Source: Ureibacillus galli (GTDB lineage Bacteria > Bacillota > Bacilli > Bacillales_A > Planococcaceae). Taken from it: DNA of 64,000 nt. The translations under genes were made by a program, and so were the position numbers. Shown in pieces: positions 17,004 to 26,011 of the stretch. Under the pieces are notes generated by a model. The model was not told where the DNA came from, did no database searches, and saw nothing but the letters and a program-made list of their open reading frames with translations. The DNA lies in contig NZ_JACSQA010000001.1 in assembly GCF_014836845.1 (NCBI RefSeq), forward strand, positions 62,001-126,000, written 5' to 3'. Positions within the stretch are counted from its first letter, which is position 1. Each line of letters starts with the position of its first letter.

Positions 17004-17906
17004 CTATTTTTCATTTATAACTTCAATCTCTTGAATGTTTTCTCCAATCATAACAATCTTTGAAGGCATATGAATATATTCAGGTAACCATTGAACTAAT
17101 CCATATGCATATTGGAATAACATCGGATTTTTTATCCCTTCAATAGGAACATACCCTTTTATGCGATATACGGTAGAAGGCAATGAACGTACCCACTCTT
17201 CAAATTGTTCCTGCGTATAACTTGACTTCAATTCTACTAACCGTGAACTTAAATGTAATTGAGAGCCAATTCTAGCTAATTCAATATCCTCTTTAGGTCG
17301 GGGAGCTGTTGCCTTTAATTTTTCCAGTAAAGAAAGTGGTACATTCCCATTTGTTGTTTGTAAAATAAACGCATTTGAATTAACGTTTTGCATTTCAAAT
17401 ACTACTTTCCCTTGCTCAGCATCCGTTAATAAATCCATCTTATTTGCTATTAAAAGATGGGCGTGTCGAATTTGTTCTAAATATAGACTACGAACTTGCG
17501 GTGTTAACTTTTCACGTTCTAACCACAACTTACTATCTGCTACCGTCACAATGCCTTTTATGTTTAACTGCTCCGCAAAAAGAGGTGAATAAACCGCATC
17601 CAACGCTTCTACAGGATGGGCAGCCCCTGTTGTTTCAATAATCAAGACATCGAACTTTGCATCCATAAGTAAAGATTGGATTTGAGCTTCTGTTTTTTCA
17701 GCTCCAGAACAACAAATACACCCTTCTAACATTTCCTTTAAAGGGACATCTTCATCGACTGCTTGTGAATCAAAAGGTAATTTACCTAATTCATTCATTA
17801 TAACTGCTGGCTTTAACCCTTTTTCCTTCAATTGCCTTAATACATCCGTTAACATGGACGTTTTTCCACTACCTAAAAATCCACTAAATAAATAAACGTC
17901 TTTCAT
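17004..17906 (-). CDS. CobW/COG0523 family GTP-dependent metal chaperone-like protein
   Basis: A 300-residue G3E-family GTPase. It has Walker A GFLGSGKTS near residue 9, the metal-binding signature GCICCSG (CxCC) near residue 64, IIETTGAAHPVEAL as the Walker B/switch region and NKMDLL as guanine-specificity motif, then a C-terminal CobW_C domain. COG0523 proteins deliver zinc, cobalt or other metals to client enzymes. No metal regulator site or metal enzyme is adjacent, so the metal is unknown. The start chosen is the ATG at 17906 behind AGAAGGAAG. Confidence 0.85.
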   Translation of the reverse strand: MKDVYLFSGFLGSGKTSMLTDVLRQLKEKGLKPAVIMNELGKLPFDSQAVDEDVPLKEMLEGCICCSGAEKTEAQIQSLLMDAKFDVLIIETTGAAHPVEALDAVYSPLFAEQLNIKGIVTVADSKLWLEREKLTPQVRSLYLEQIRHAHLLIANKMDLLTDAEQGKVVFEMQNVNSNAFILQTTNGNVPLSLLEKLKATAPRPKEDIELARIGSQLHLSSRLVELKSSYTQEQFEEWVRSLPSTVYRIKGYVPIEGIKNPMLFQYAYGLVQWLPEYIHMPSKIVMIGENIQEIEVINEK

Positions 17907-18026
17907 TTTGCACTTCCTTCTATTATGGAAGAAAGAGCTGTTCCTTGCTCGACACCCGAACAAAAACAGCCCTCTCTACATCGTTTTTCAATTAACTACA
18001 TGAATGAAATAATCAAATCGAAATTA

Positions 18027-19532
18027 TTAATTACCAGCTAAAATTTCTTTCCCTTTCAACACATGCGGGTCTTCTTTATCTATTTTTTCTCGAATGGCAT
18101 CCATTAAAGCATAAGTTGTTTCCCCAACAATGACGCCCGTTTGATCTAATTTTTGATCTTCTTGGAATTGTTCTACAGCTTCTTTCGTTGCTTCGTCAAA
18201 CTCGTCATCAACGGTTCCAACATCATAGCCTAATGCATTTAAAATTTGTTCTGCTGAGTTAACAGATTCCGATACATTTCCAACAGTAAATTCTGTCTCA
18301 GGATTAATATAAGTAACCGTCGCATAAGCAGGGTACTCTACGACTTCATCCGGCTTAATCCCTTTTTCATTAATCCAATTACCATTTGGTGTTAACCATT
18401 TACCAGTTGTATATTTTAAATTTGAACCATCAGGTAAAGTGTTTACCGTTTGAACTGTTCCTTTACCGAAACTTGTAAGCCCAACTAGTTTCGCTCCTGC
18501 TGATTCTTGTAAAGCACCAGCTAAAATTTCAGAAGCAGATGCACTACCATTATCAATTAATACGACGACTGGCAGATTATATTTCTTTCCGCCTTCAGCT
18601 AGAATTACTTCAGGTTCTGCTTCTCCTTCACGACCTTCTAGTTGTACAATTGGCTTCCCTTCATCTATGAATAAATTCGCAATTTCAATCGCTGAATTTA
18701 AATAACCACCTGGATTTTGGCGAACATCTAAAATAATGCTCTTCATTCCATCTTTTTCATAATCCTCTAAAATGGTCGTTAATTCATCATAAGTTTGTTC
18801 ACTAAAAGATGTAATTTGGATATGGGCCACTTTATCGTCTCCCATTTCTCCATACACTGTTTCAATCGGAATATCATCACGAACAACGGTAACTTCCATT
18901 AATTCGTCAGAGTCACCCCGTTGAATTGTAAGGGTAACAGGTGTACCTTTTTCTCCACGAATTAATAAAACTGCTTCTGAAGCACTCATACCTTGAATAC
19001 TTTCCCCGTCTACCGTTAAAATAATATCTTCTGGTAATAGACCCGCTTTTTCAGCAGGTGAGTTTTTAATAGGTGATACGATGACAATATTGCCGTTACG
19101 TTCTTGAATCTCCGCTCCAATTCCTTGGAAACTTGATGATAGATCACTATTGAACTGTTCTGCCTCTGTTTCATCCATAAAATCGGAATATGGATCGTCC
19201 AAAGCATCAAACATTCCATTAATAGCACCCGTAATGACAGCCTTCTCATCTATATCGACATAATAATTTTGTTTTAACTCATCATAAGCATCATATAATT
19301 TTGAAAACTCTTCTCTTTCTTCTGGTACTGTCACTTCTACTACTTTCTTATCACCGAAAGTGAGTGTAAAGATTGTTATACCTGCTGTAACTATTATGGT
19401 GAAAAACATCAGCATAATAAAAGTAAACGGTTTAATACGAATAAATTTCTTTGCAGGCTTTAATTGATCTTCATGTTCAATATTCTCCGTTTGTTCTTTT
19501 TGTTCCATTTCTTGTTGATTTTGATCATCCAT
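18027..19532 (-). CDS. Carboxyl-terminal processing protease (S41, CtpA/CtpB type)
   Basis: A 501-residue membrane-anchored serine protease. It has a charged N-terminal tail, one transmembrane helix (about residues 34-58), a PDZ domain (FQGIGAEIQ to VTLTIQRG), the S41 catalytic core with Ser in NGSASASEI and Lys in GLTSFGKGTVQ, and a C-terminal peptidoglycan-binding-like domain (AEQILNALGYDVG to TTYALM). It acts outside the membrane on tails of secreted or membrane proteins; sporulation homologs cleave SpoIVFA. Staphylococcus has a related ctpA gene near odhAB (recalled). CtpA versus CtpB cannot be decided here. Confidence 0.9.
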   Translation of the reverse strand: MDDQNQQEMEQKEQTENIEHEDQLKPAKKFIRIKPFTFIMLMFFTIIVTAGITIFTLTFGDKKVVEVTVPEEREEFSKLYDAYDELKQNYYVDIDEKAVITGAINGMFDALDDPYSDFMDETEAEQFNSDLSSSFQGIGAEIQERNGNIVIVSPIKNSPAEKAGLLPEDIILTVDGESIQGMSASEAVLLIRGEKGTPVTLTIQRGDSDELMEVTVVRDDIPIETVYGEMGDDKVAHIQITSFSEQTYDELTTILEDYEKDGMKSIILDVRQNPGGYLNSAIEIANLFIDEGKPIVQLEGREGEAEPEVILAEGGKKYNLPVVVLIDNGSASASEILAGALQESAGAKLVGLTSFGKGTVQTVNTLPDGSNLKYTTGKWLTPNGNWINEKGIKPDEVVEYPAYATVTYINPETEFTVGNVSESVNSAEQILNALGYDVGTVDDEFDEATKEAVEQFQEDQKLDQTGVIVGETTYALMDAIREKIDKEDPHVLKGKEILAGN

Positions 19533-19608
19533 CTAATTCACCACTCTCATTTTTACACTTAAAAGTCGTTACTACCATCATAACAGTTTCACATCTTTAC
19601 GAAAAGAA

Positions 19609-19628
19609 AGACTGTCAGGAGACAGCCT
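19609..19628 (-). terminator. Weak hairpin upstream of the S41 protease gene
   Basis: An 8-bp stem with one mismatch around AGGA, followed on the minus strand by TTCTTTTCG. It is a possible terminator or attenuator ahead of the protease gene. Confidence 0.4.
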
Positions 19629-19667
19629 CACGAAATGAAATATGCAAAGCATTAGATGATTATTACA

Positions 19668-19704
19668 CTTGAATTGCAGCCTCAAGTGCAACGACAATCA
19701 TATC
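19668..19704 (-). pseudogene. Remnant of a deoD 3' end (37-bp copy)
   Basis: These 37 bases match the last codons of deoD at 22132-22168 in 35 positions. Read on the minus strand they encode [12 protein letters not shown] followed by V and stop, against [13 protein letters not shown] in deoD. No start, ribosome-binding site or upstream coding sequence survives. It is either the end of a decayed second purine nucleoside phosphorylase gene or a small duplicated fragment. The surrounding 430 bases hold no other gene. Confidence 0.7.
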
Positions 19705-19887
19705 GTAAAAGGATATGACTTTAATTATTTATAAGATACTTTAAAAACAGTGACTTTGCAACATTTGGAAACGCAAAAACCTGATCTTATTATAGAAATC
19801 TCCAGTTAAACCCATTTCAAATTTACAATTTGGTCACTTTTTGGTCAGGAAAAATGTAACTTTATTTTTTAGCTACAAAAAATAGGC

Positions 19888-19916
19888 CACACATTTAATG
19901 ATGAGTTTTATGTGTG
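19888..19916 (-). terminator. Terminator of the small secreted-protein gene
   Basis: CACACAT (19888-19894) pairs with ATGTGTG (19910-19916). On the minus strand GCCTATTTTTTG follows. Confidence 0.7.
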
Positions 19917-19965
19917 ATCCCTTTATTTTCAATCGTTTCACTATCTATTATTTTCGACAACTCTT

Positions 19966-20349
19966 TTACTTTAATGGAATTGCTGGAATTTTTTTATCTG
20001 CTTTAGGAATTGGAGTAGGATAAGGACTACCAACATCAGCCGAACTATCATAAGAAGGTGTTGTTTCATGGATATACTTTAGTGCTTCTTTATATTGTTG
20101 TCTTTGTAGCTCTTCAAATTGTTTTGGAGACATAGTTGATACACTTTTATAAAATTTTTCTTTATCTTCATCTGAAACATACATTTTTACTCCATATTCA
20201 TGACTAAGCTTTTCTAAAATTTTCACGTATGGGATAATGGCCAAATCAATATCATTATTGTTGTCCTTTGTTTTTGCGTTAGGAGTAGAAGTTGAACAAA
20301 ATACAGATACTAGCAAGAGGGCTAATGAAATATTCAATATTTTCTTCAT
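19966..20349 (-). CDS. Small exported protein of unknown function
   Basis: A 127-residue protein with an N-terminal signal sequence (MKKILNISLALLLVSVFCS). The cysteine after VSVF fits a lipobox poorly because of Phe at -1, so a lipoprotein is possible but unsure. The mature part is charged and helical (YMKFYKSVSTMSPKQFEELQ-like region) and ends in a Pro/Lys-rich tail. I do not recognise the family. ATG start behind AAAGGAG; it has its own terminator. It lies between two regions with gene remnants. Confidence 0.7.
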   Translation of the reverse strand: MKKILNISLALLLVSVFCSTSTPNAKTKDNNNDIDLAIIPYVKILEKLSHEYGVKMYVSDEDKEKFYKSVSTMSPKQFEELQRQQYKEALKYIHETTPSYDSSADVGSPYPTPIPKADKKIPAIPLK

Positions 20350-20423
20350 GTTTTATCTCCTTTTTATTATTCATTATAAATCATTTTATAAAAAATTGAT
20401 TAGGAAATTTTGGATAATATAAA

Positions 20424-20450
20424 AATAGACATACATAAAGTATGTCTATT
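20424..20450 (-). terminator. Terminator after the gene fragment at 20450-20542
   Basis: A perfect 11-bp stem (20424-20434 with 20440-20450). On the minus strand TTTTTATA follows. It starts exactly at the stop codon of the reading-frame fragment. Confidence 0.75.
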
Positions 20451-20542
20451 TATTTTGTTAACATTTGCAGTTTAAGTAGAGCAAGTGCAATTCCATCCAA
20501 GTCTTCTCGGTAATCATAAAATGTGACTTTGTACCTTTTCCT
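20450..20542 (-). pseudogene. Gene remnant: 30-codon C-terminal fragment with its terminator
   Basis: An open frame of 30 codons without a start codon encodes a protein-like sequence (YKVTFYDYREDLDGIALALL and onward) and ends in TAA directly at a strong terminator. The amino-acid composition and the correctly placed terminator suggest the tail of a decayed gene. An upstream in-frame TAA breaks it. I do not recognise the parent family. Confidence 0.4.
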
Positions 20543-20589
20543 TTAGTCTATTCAATTGTTAACTGATTTACTAAAGAAGAAAGAAAAAA

Positions 20590-20613
20590 CCGCTTTTCGA
20601 ATATGGAAAGCGG
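20590..20613 (-). terminator. Terminator of the Ger(x)C gene
   Basis: CCGCTTTTC pairs with GAAAGCGG (one extra base on one side). On the minus strand a TTTTTTC tail follows. It lies 43 bases after the stop codon. Confidence 0.85.
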
Positions 20614-20655
20614 AATCCCGATTGTTCAACTATTAAAATAACCCCCTTCGATTAA

Positions 20656-21801
20656 TTATTCGAATACACCATTTCGTATAATTTCTGTATCCACTTTTAC
20701 ATTAACTTTCATTTTGGGATACAAATTATGCCATTTTTCTTCCGTATTTAATTTCGATCCCCTTACATGAGCACTGAAGTGTTCGCCAAAACCAAAAATA
20801 TCCGAATTCACTTCTTGACTATATTTAATAATTCTTTTAATTTCTGCTTCCATTTTTTTATTCATGGCTTTTTCAATTTTTTCTGTCGTTTCTTTATCTT
20901 CTAAAGATAAGCTGGAATGAATCTCTAGCAAACGACAATCCAATGTAATATTTAAATCAATTTCATTTTTCTCATGGTCAGTGACTTTTAATTTTCTCTT
21001 TGAGTTAATTGCATCAACAGCTATTGGTAATTCTTCTGGAGGGTTTTCGGGTGGGTTTTTAGAACTATTTACTAAATCTCCGGGTAGCACAAGTTGTAAT
21101 GTCCCGTCGCGAATATTTTTCCGTAACAACATAATATAAAAAACATCAGCTGTTGGAAGTTTTCCTACCAACTTCCCTTCTTTAAACAAAGCAATACCGT
21201 TAATGTCGATATATTCCCCCTCTTTTTTTAATGTGGGTATTGCAAAATCTCGAATTGGTGAATGAACATCTCTTTCAATTTCATGTAAAGTAGAAGAAAT
21301 CATTTGTTGTTGTTGAATATTATGGTCTATTAAGTTATATACATGTTGTCCGATATCAGTAATATTTTTAAAATTACTTTCTAATAATGTTTTTGATTTA
21401 CCTTCTACAATACCTAAATAAACACTTGTAGCAATTTCAGGATTAATTGAAAGCGTATGTATTTCTTCCTCTATCCCTTCTTTTGCTAAGTCTTCCCCAA
21501 ACAAAACGACCCTTACCTGGCCTGCCTCTACTTTTTTAGCCGCATCTAAATTAATTTTAAATCTTGCCCCTTTACTAGTTTCGGCTATTTCAGAGTGAAT
21601 CTCTACTTTGTTTTCAAAGTCTGGACTAATCTGACGAACAACAGCTGTTGTAGATAATTTTTCTTCTTCCTTATCATAACCAATTAATGTTACTAAACTA
21701 ATTCTCTCAAGTATTTTTGTCTCAGCACAAGCGGTAAGTATTAGGCATACAGTTGTTATGAATAAAAACCGTTTCGTATATTTCATTTTCTTTTTAAACA
21801 T
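20656..21801 (-). CDS. Ger(x)C family spore germination lipoprotein
   Basis: A 381-residue lipoprotein. The signal peptide ends in LTAC, with the lipidated cysteine at about residue 25. Family features are ISLVTLIGYD near the N-terminus, a central INGIALFKEGKLVGKL motif, and the C-terminal IKYSQEVNSDIFGFGEHFSAH region. Ger(x)C proteins are the C subunit of nutrient germinant receptors in the spore inner membrane. No A or B subunit gene is adjacent, so it is an orphan. The second of two tandem ATGs (21801) is preferred, seven bases after GGGGAG. A fragment of a similar gene is at 41007. Confidence 0.9.
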   Translation of the reverse strand: MFKKKMKYTKRFLFITTVCLILTACAETKILERISLVTLIGYDKEEEKLSTTAVVRQISPDFENKVEIHSEIAETSKGARFKINLDAAKKVEAGQVRVVLFGEDLAKEGIEEEIHTLSINPEIATSVYLGIVEGKSKTLLESNFKNITDIGQHVYNLIDHNIQQQQMISSTLHEIERDVHSPIRDFAIPTLKKEGEYIDINGIALFKEGKLVGKLPTADVFYIMLLRKNIRDGTLQLVLPGDLVNSSKNPPENPPEELPIAVDAINSKRKLKVTDHEKNEIDLNITLDCRLLEIHSSLSLEDKETTEKIEKAMNKKMEAEIKRIIKYSQEVNSDIFGFGEHFSAHVRGSKLNTEEKWHNLYPKMKVNVKVDTEIIRNGVFE

Positions 21802-21945
21802 CATTTACTCCCCGATTTATATACATTTAACTTAGAATTACCGAAAAAAAGATTTATATACCGCTGTTTTAAGCAGATATTCTTTCGCTCCTTTTCATTG
21901 AAGTTTTTATAATGAAAATACATGATGAGAATAACAAATAAAAAA

Positions 21946-21971
21946 ACCAGGCTCACTTAAGTGAACCTAGT
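21946..21971 (-). terminator. Hairpin terminator upstream of the Ger(x)C gene
   Basis: Two 13-base arms pair fully if G-U is allowed. On the minus strand seven Ts follow. It is a second terminator behind the deoD one and has no intact gene of its own; it resembles the one at 40957-40988. Confidence 0.7.
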
Positions 21972-22071
21972 CTTTGGTTTAACAATATATTATTCTTTAA
22001 AGCTTCCTGCCTTGCTTTAACCATGAGAGTATTCTAACACGATTACTTACGATTACTTTCTTTAATAAAAA

Positions 22072-22110
22072 AATCGTCACTTTTTCGAAATAGATGAAAA
22101 AGTGACGATT
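22072..22110 (-). terminator. Terminator of deoD
   Basis: A perfect 15-bp stem (22072-22086 with 22096-22110). On the minus strand it is followed by a T run. It starts 17 bases after the deoD stop. Confidence 0.9.
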
Positions 22111-22126
22111 AAAAAACGTTTATATA

Positions 22127-22831
22127 TTAGTCTTGAATTGCAGCCTCAAGTGCAACAACAATCATGTCATTGAATGTTGTTTGACGTTCTTCAGATGTTG
22201 TTACTTCACCTGTTAGAATATGATCTGAAACAGTTAAAACAGAAAGCGCTTTACGTCCAAATTTTGCAGCTAATGTATAAAGGGCAGCTGATTCCATCTC
22301 TACTGCTAATACACCATACTGTGCTAATTTTTCGTTTTGATTTTCATCTGAATAGAACATATCAGCAGTGAAGATGTTACCTACTTTTAAATTTAATCCA
22401 GCAGCAACACCAGCGTTATAAGCTTTTAGTAACAAGTCAAAGTCTGCAGTAGGAGCAAAATCAATACCGTTGAATATAATTTCATTCATTTTTGAATCGG
22501 TTGACGCAGATTGAGCGATAATTACGTCACGCACTTTAACATCCTTTTGAATCGCTCCACATGTACCAACGCGAATTAATTTTTGCACACCATATTCTTG
22601 CATTAATTCTGTTGTATAAATAGAAATAGACGGTACACCCATTCCTGTACCTTGTACAGAAATACGTTTTCCTTTATATGTACCTGTATAGCCAAACATA
22701 TTACGAACTTCATTATAACAAGTTACATCTTCTAAAAAAGTTTCAGCGATATATTTCGCACGTAGCGGATCTCCAGGTAATAATATCGTATCTGCGATTT
22801 CACCTTGTTTTGCATTAATATGGACACTCAT
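22127..22831 (-). CDS. deoD: Purine nucleoside phosphorylase, DeoD type
   Basis: A 234-residue hexameric enzyme that splits purine (deoxy)nucleosides with phosphate for salvage. Family landmarks are the phosphate-binding [34 protein letters not shown], the substrate-binding EMESAALY and the catalytic Asp region [10 protein letters not shown]. Length matches the DeoD family. ATG start behind AGAGGG; monocistronic with its own terminator. A short copy of its 3' end lies at 19668. Confidence 0.95.
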   Translation of the reverse strand: MSVHINAKQGEIADTILLPGDPLRAKYIAETFLEDVTCYNEVRNMFGYTGTYKGKRISVQGTGMGVPSISIYTTELMQEYGVQKLIRVGTCGAIQKDVKVRDVIIAQSASTDSKMNEIIFNGIDFAPTADFDLLLKAYNAGVAAGLNLKVGNIFTADMFYSDENQNEKLAQYGVLAVEMESAALYTLAAKFGRKALSVLTVSDHILTGEVTTSEERQTTFNDMIVVALEAAIQD

Positions 22832-22948
22832 AAATTATCCCTCTTTCCAATATTCTCAAATTAAAATATACTTGCTTTTCTAACATTGTGCAATGATTTA
22901 CCTTCTAATACAAATTTTTCACTAAAACAATTGAAAAATCATTGACAA

Positions 22949-23170
22949 TTACCCGAACTTCATTTCATATAAGTCCCATAATTCATCAAAAGCTTGGGTA
23001 GTTAAATGTTCATCTGCCATTGTCTCTATATAGCTTGACAGTTCTTCAAAGGACGAGCTAGTAATTGGAAAACTATGATCTAAAAAAGCCCTTTCTGCAA
23101 ATCGAGTTTTCGGATCATTCCAATCTCCCCCTCTAAAGGAAAGAACATATAAGTAAAAACTAGTTCTCAC
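22949..23170 (-). CDS. yozE: YozE/UPF0346 family protein
   Basis: A 73-residue cytoplasmic protein with the family pattern [10 protein letters not shown] near the start, [12 protein letters not shown] and SSYIETMAD, and an acidic C-terminus ([13 protein letters not shown]). YozE folds as a sterile-alpha-motif-like helical bundle; its function is unknown. The start is GTG, seven bases after AAGGAG; an ATG just before it is followed by TGA and cannot be used. Confidence 0.88.
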   Translation of the reverse strand: MRTSFYLYVLSFRGGDWNDPKTRFAERAFLDHSFPITSSSFEELSSYIETMADEHLTTQAFDELWDLYEMKFG

Positions 23171-23267
23171 ATGGACACTCCTTACTGGATACGTAAAAAT
23201 AGAATAGTTTTTTAATATCCATTATATAACGAATTTATACTAAAACAAATCGTTTCTATAGATAAAA

Positions 23268-23298
23268 AATCGTGAGGAAAATTTCAATCCTCACGATT
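23268..23298 (-). terminator. Terminator of the msrA-msrB operon
   Basis: A perfect 11-bp stem followed on the minus strand by TTTTTATC, 47 bases after msrB and before yozE. Confidence 0.85.
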
Positions 23299-23344
23299 CA
23301 TTAATCTTTTTGTGATATAAAGAAATTCGTCTTTCGTTAATACA

Positions 23345-23776
23345 TTATTTTTCAAAAAGCTTTAAATATTCTCCATATCCTTCTTCTTCTAACTTTTCTT
23401 TCGGTACGAATCGTAGCGCTGCGGAATTAATACAGTAGCGTAAACCACCCAACTCCTGTGGACCGTCGGGAAATACATGTCCTAAATGAGAGTCAGCCGT
23501 TTTACTTCTTATTTCCACTCGTCTCATCCCGTGGGAAGTATCAAAATGCTCCGTTACTTCTTGCTCTTCAATCGGTTTCGAGAAACTCGGCCAACCACAA
23601 CCGGCATCATATTTATCTTTCGAACTGAATAATGGTTTACCAGATACAATATCAACATAGATGCCTTCTTCAAAATGTTGATCATACTCATTTTGATACG
23701 GTGGCTCTGTTCCTTGTTGTTGTGTTACATAATATTGCATTTCAGTTAATTGTTTAAGTCTCTCTTCCTTATTCAT
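23345..23776 (-). CDS. msrB: Peptide-methionine (R)-S-oxide reductase
   Basis: A 143-residue cytoplasmic enzyme that reduces the R epimer of methionine sulfoxide. It shows GCGWPSF, HLGHVF and the catalytic-cysteine motif [11 protein letters not shown]. The paired CxxC zinc ligands of some MsrBs are absent. The ATG at 23776 sits behind GGGGGAA and overlaps the end of msrA by 8 bases, so the pair is translationally coupled; length equals Bacillus MsrB as I recall it. Confidence 0.95.
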   Translation of the reverse strand: MNKEERLKQLTEMQYYVTQQQGTEPPYQNEYDQHFEEGIYVDIVSGKPLFSSKDKYDAGCGWPSFSKPIEEQEVTEHFDTSHGMRRVEIRSKTADSHLGHVFPDGPQELGGLRYCINSAALRFVPKEKLEEEGYGEYLKLFEK

Positions 23777-24302
23777 GTTTATTCCCCCAATTTTGTTGAA
23801 TGAATGCAGCTCTTCCTGAACCGATATGGTATCGTTCATAATGCATTGGATTTTTTTTATAGTAATATTGGTGATAATCTTCTGCAGGATAAAAAGTTTT
23901 TGCTGGTAAAATTTTCACAGCAATTGGCTTATTAAATTTACCAGACTTTTCGAGCTGTTCCTTCGACTCCTCTGCAATTCTTTTTTGCTCTTCATTATGA
24001 TAAAAAATAGCCGTCGTATACGATTCACCCCGATCGTAAAATTGACCGCCAGGATCTGTCGGATCAATTAATGTCCAATAAGTTTCCACTAATTTTTTAT
24101 ATGGATATAATTCCGGGTTAAAAGTAATTTGGACTGCTTCTAAATGACCTGTTGTTTCCGAACAAACCTGCTCATAAGTCGGATTTTCAACATGTCCACC
24201 TGTATAGCCTGATACGACTTCCTCAATACCCGGTTGTTGATCAAAAGGTTTCACCATACACCAAAAACAACCACCTGCAAACGTAGCAATTTCTTTTTCC
24301 AA
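23769..24302 (-). CDS. msrA: Peptide-methionine (S)-S-oxide reductase
   Basis: A 177-residue enzyme that repairs the S epimer of methionine sulfoxide. The catalytic cysteine is Cys12 in the GCFWC motif; [17 protein letters not shown] and [10 protein letters not shown] are family landmarks. The start is a TTG eight bases after GGGAGG; the frame reaches further upstream but overlaps ypmS. It lies between ypmS and msrB, in the ypmR-ypmS-msr order of Bacillus. Works with MsrB in oxidative-stress repair. Confidence 0.95.
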   Translation of the reverse strand: MEKEIATFAGGCFWCMVKPFDQQPGIEEVVSGYTGGHVENPTYEQVCSETTGHLEAVQITFNPELYPYKKLVETYWTLIDPTDPGGQFYDRGESYTTAIFYHNEEQKRIAEESKEQLEKSGKFNKPIAVKILPAKTFYPAEDYHQYYYKKNPMHYERYHIGSGRAAFIQQNWGNKHE

Positions 24303-24315
24303 AAGACAACCCTCC

Positions 24316-24894
24316 CTATTCATTTGGCACAATAACTTCTAACAAAATATAGTTTTTTTCTAGATCGATTTCCTTTGCTTTAATATGCGCTCCAGATGGT
24401 AACGATAAATTCGTCAAGTCAACAAAAATTTCTTCTTCATTTGGTCGAACGACAATCCATTGAGGAAATTCGACTGCGTCATTCATTAATTTCAAAACGG
24501 TAACAGGTGGTATATTTAGTTTACCAACATTTACAGAAGTTTGCTTTAATTGAACATTACCATCTTCATTCACGATTGGTTCAAATTCCATTGAAAAGGG
24601 TACAGTAACACCAAACACTGTTAATTCACTTTTTAAAATAATCGCTTCACCTACAACAATGTCAACTGGGAGTGAAGTACTTTTCAACTCATTTTCTAAA
24701 AATTTCAATACAATTTTTTCAAAATCATCAGCTGTTGTCTCAACTAACAACACACTGTCCGCCGGTTGAACCGTAATATTTTCCCTCTCAATTTGAACAT
24801 CTTCAACTGGAGAAGCCGCCCAAAATATAATGATTGTAAATAATAAAACGATTACACCTATTAAAAGAAAAAAGGCGACTTTCCATTTATTCAT
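24316..24894 (-). CDS. ypmS: YpmS-like (DUF2140) membrane-anchored protein
   Basis: A 192-residue protein with one N-terminal transmembrane helix (about residues 8-28) and an extracytoplasmic beta-rich domain ([34 protein letters not shown]). DUF2140/YpmS proteins are of unknown function. In Bacillus ypmS sits between the SGNH-lipase gene ypmR and the msr genes, as here; 13 bases separate it from msrA, so the genes are probably cotranscribed. Confidence 0.85.
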   Translation of the reverse strand: MNKWKVAFFLLIGVIVLLFTIIIFWAASPVEDVQIERENITVQPADSVLLVETTADDFEKIVLKFLENELKSTSLPVDIVVGEAIILKSELTVFGVTVPFSMEFEPIVNEDGNVQLKQTSVNVGKLNIPPVTVLKLMNDAVEFPQWIVVRPNEEEIFVDLTNLSLPSGAHIKAKEIDLEKNYILLEVIVPNE

Positions 24895-24997
24895 TATCGT
24901 ACACTCCTTAACAAAAATCTGTTTCCATTTTAACTATGTATGTTATTTTTTCTAAAGTGACGTCAAAATAGAACAAGAAGTTATTTATTGAGGATAT

Positions 24998-25888
24998 TCA
25001 ATCAAATAAAATTAAACCATCTGATTGTTCTTCGATATGACAAGATTTCATCATCGACACAATACGTTCTGTCATAATTGTATATCCGTAACCATTCGGA
25101 TGAAAGAAATCTGTATGATAAACTAAATTCGCATTGGAATCAAATAAATCTTCCACATCTACAAAACAAGCATTTTCATATTGATTTGAAATATCCTCAA
25201 TTGTTTGATTCCATTCCGTAATAATGGACTCTAAATCCGTAATTTCATCCGTAATCATTGAAAAAGGATTATATAAGCCAATAACAACAATCGGAACATC
25301 CGGGTTTCTAAGACGTATTTCCTCCATAATTTGATCATACCGTTCACGAAATTTTACTAATTCTTTATCAAATGCTTCTTTCTTCAATTCAAATAAATCT
25401 TGCTTAACGACTTTCATAATATCGTTTCCGCCGATCGTTAATGTAATTAACTCAGAGTTCCTTAGTTCTGAGTCGTAATGACCTTTTTCCAGCAAAGCAA
25501 GTAATTGATCGCTTCTGCGTCCTCGTTTCCCTCTGTTGTCCAAAATAACTTCAGAGACATTTGTCCATTGCTCAAGTTTCTCCGCTAATCTTTTAGTATA
25601 CCCATTTTTATGTTCTTCATCCCCAACTCCACGAGTTAATGAGTCCCCTAAGGCTAAATAATATATTTTCTTATCTTCCACTTGAACTTCCTCAGGTTTT
25701 GAGAAATCATCAAAAATATAATCTTCTATCGTTAGCGGAAATGTATTTTTTGAAACATTAGTGGTTTCCTCTGTTTGATCCATATTTTCGGTAAGGGATT
25801 TTAAATCATTAACTTCATTTGTCGTAACTTCCGATGCACAACCAAAAAGGAAAAAACATATGACCAATAGGATGGTTATGATTTTCAG
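24998..25888 (-). CDS. ypmR: YpmR-like SGNH/GDSL lipase or esterase, lipoprotein
   Basis: About 296 residues. It has a lipoprotein signal ending in LFGC, then an SGNH hydrolase domain: block I LALGDSLTRG with the catalytic Ser, block III GGNDIM, and block V DFFHPNGYG with the Asp-His pair. It would be an esterase outside the membrane; substrate unknown. The start is uncertain. A perfect AAAGGAG lies eight bases before an in-frame CTG (25888), giving a compact 17-residue signal, whereas the in-frame ATG at 25927 has no Shine-Dalgarno sequence. First gene of the ypmR-ypmS-msrA-msrB series. Confidence 0.82.
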   Translation of the reverse strand: MKIITILLVICFFLFGCASEVTTNEVNDLKSLTENMDQTEETTNVSKNTFPLTIEDYIFDDFSKPEEVQVEDKKIYYLALGDSLTRGVGDEEHKNGYTKRLAEKLEQWTNVSEVILDNRGKRGRRSDQLLALLEKGHYDSELRNSELITLTIGGNDIMKVVKQDLFELKKEAFDKELVKFRERYDQIMEEIRLRNPDVPIVVIGLYNPFSMITDEITDLESIITEWNQTIEDISNQYENACFVDVEDLFDSNANLVYHTDFFHPNGYGYTIMTERIVSMMKSCHIEEQSDGLILFD

Positions 25889-25958
25889 TATGATGACTCC
25901 TTTCGCAATATTTTCGATTATTTTCATAGCTATATGGGGGGAATTTTTATAAAAAAAA

Positions 25959-26000
25959 GCTATCAATCACCTCATGTATAGTATATGAGCGAATGATAGC
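25959..26000 (-). terminator. Terminator of the degV-like gene
   Basis: GCTATCA pairs with TGATAGC and is extended by a CTCAT/ATGAG segment. Eight Ts follow on the minus strand. Confidence 0.75.
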
Positions 26001-26011
26001 GAGTTTTCTTG

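Noticed and set aside
21953-22024. 23-codon minus-strand frame (MVKARQEALKNN...) ending in a terminator
   Set aside because: Protein-like but with no Shine-Dalgarno sequence; its stop lies inside the terminator arm. Possibly a remnant, not enough to call.
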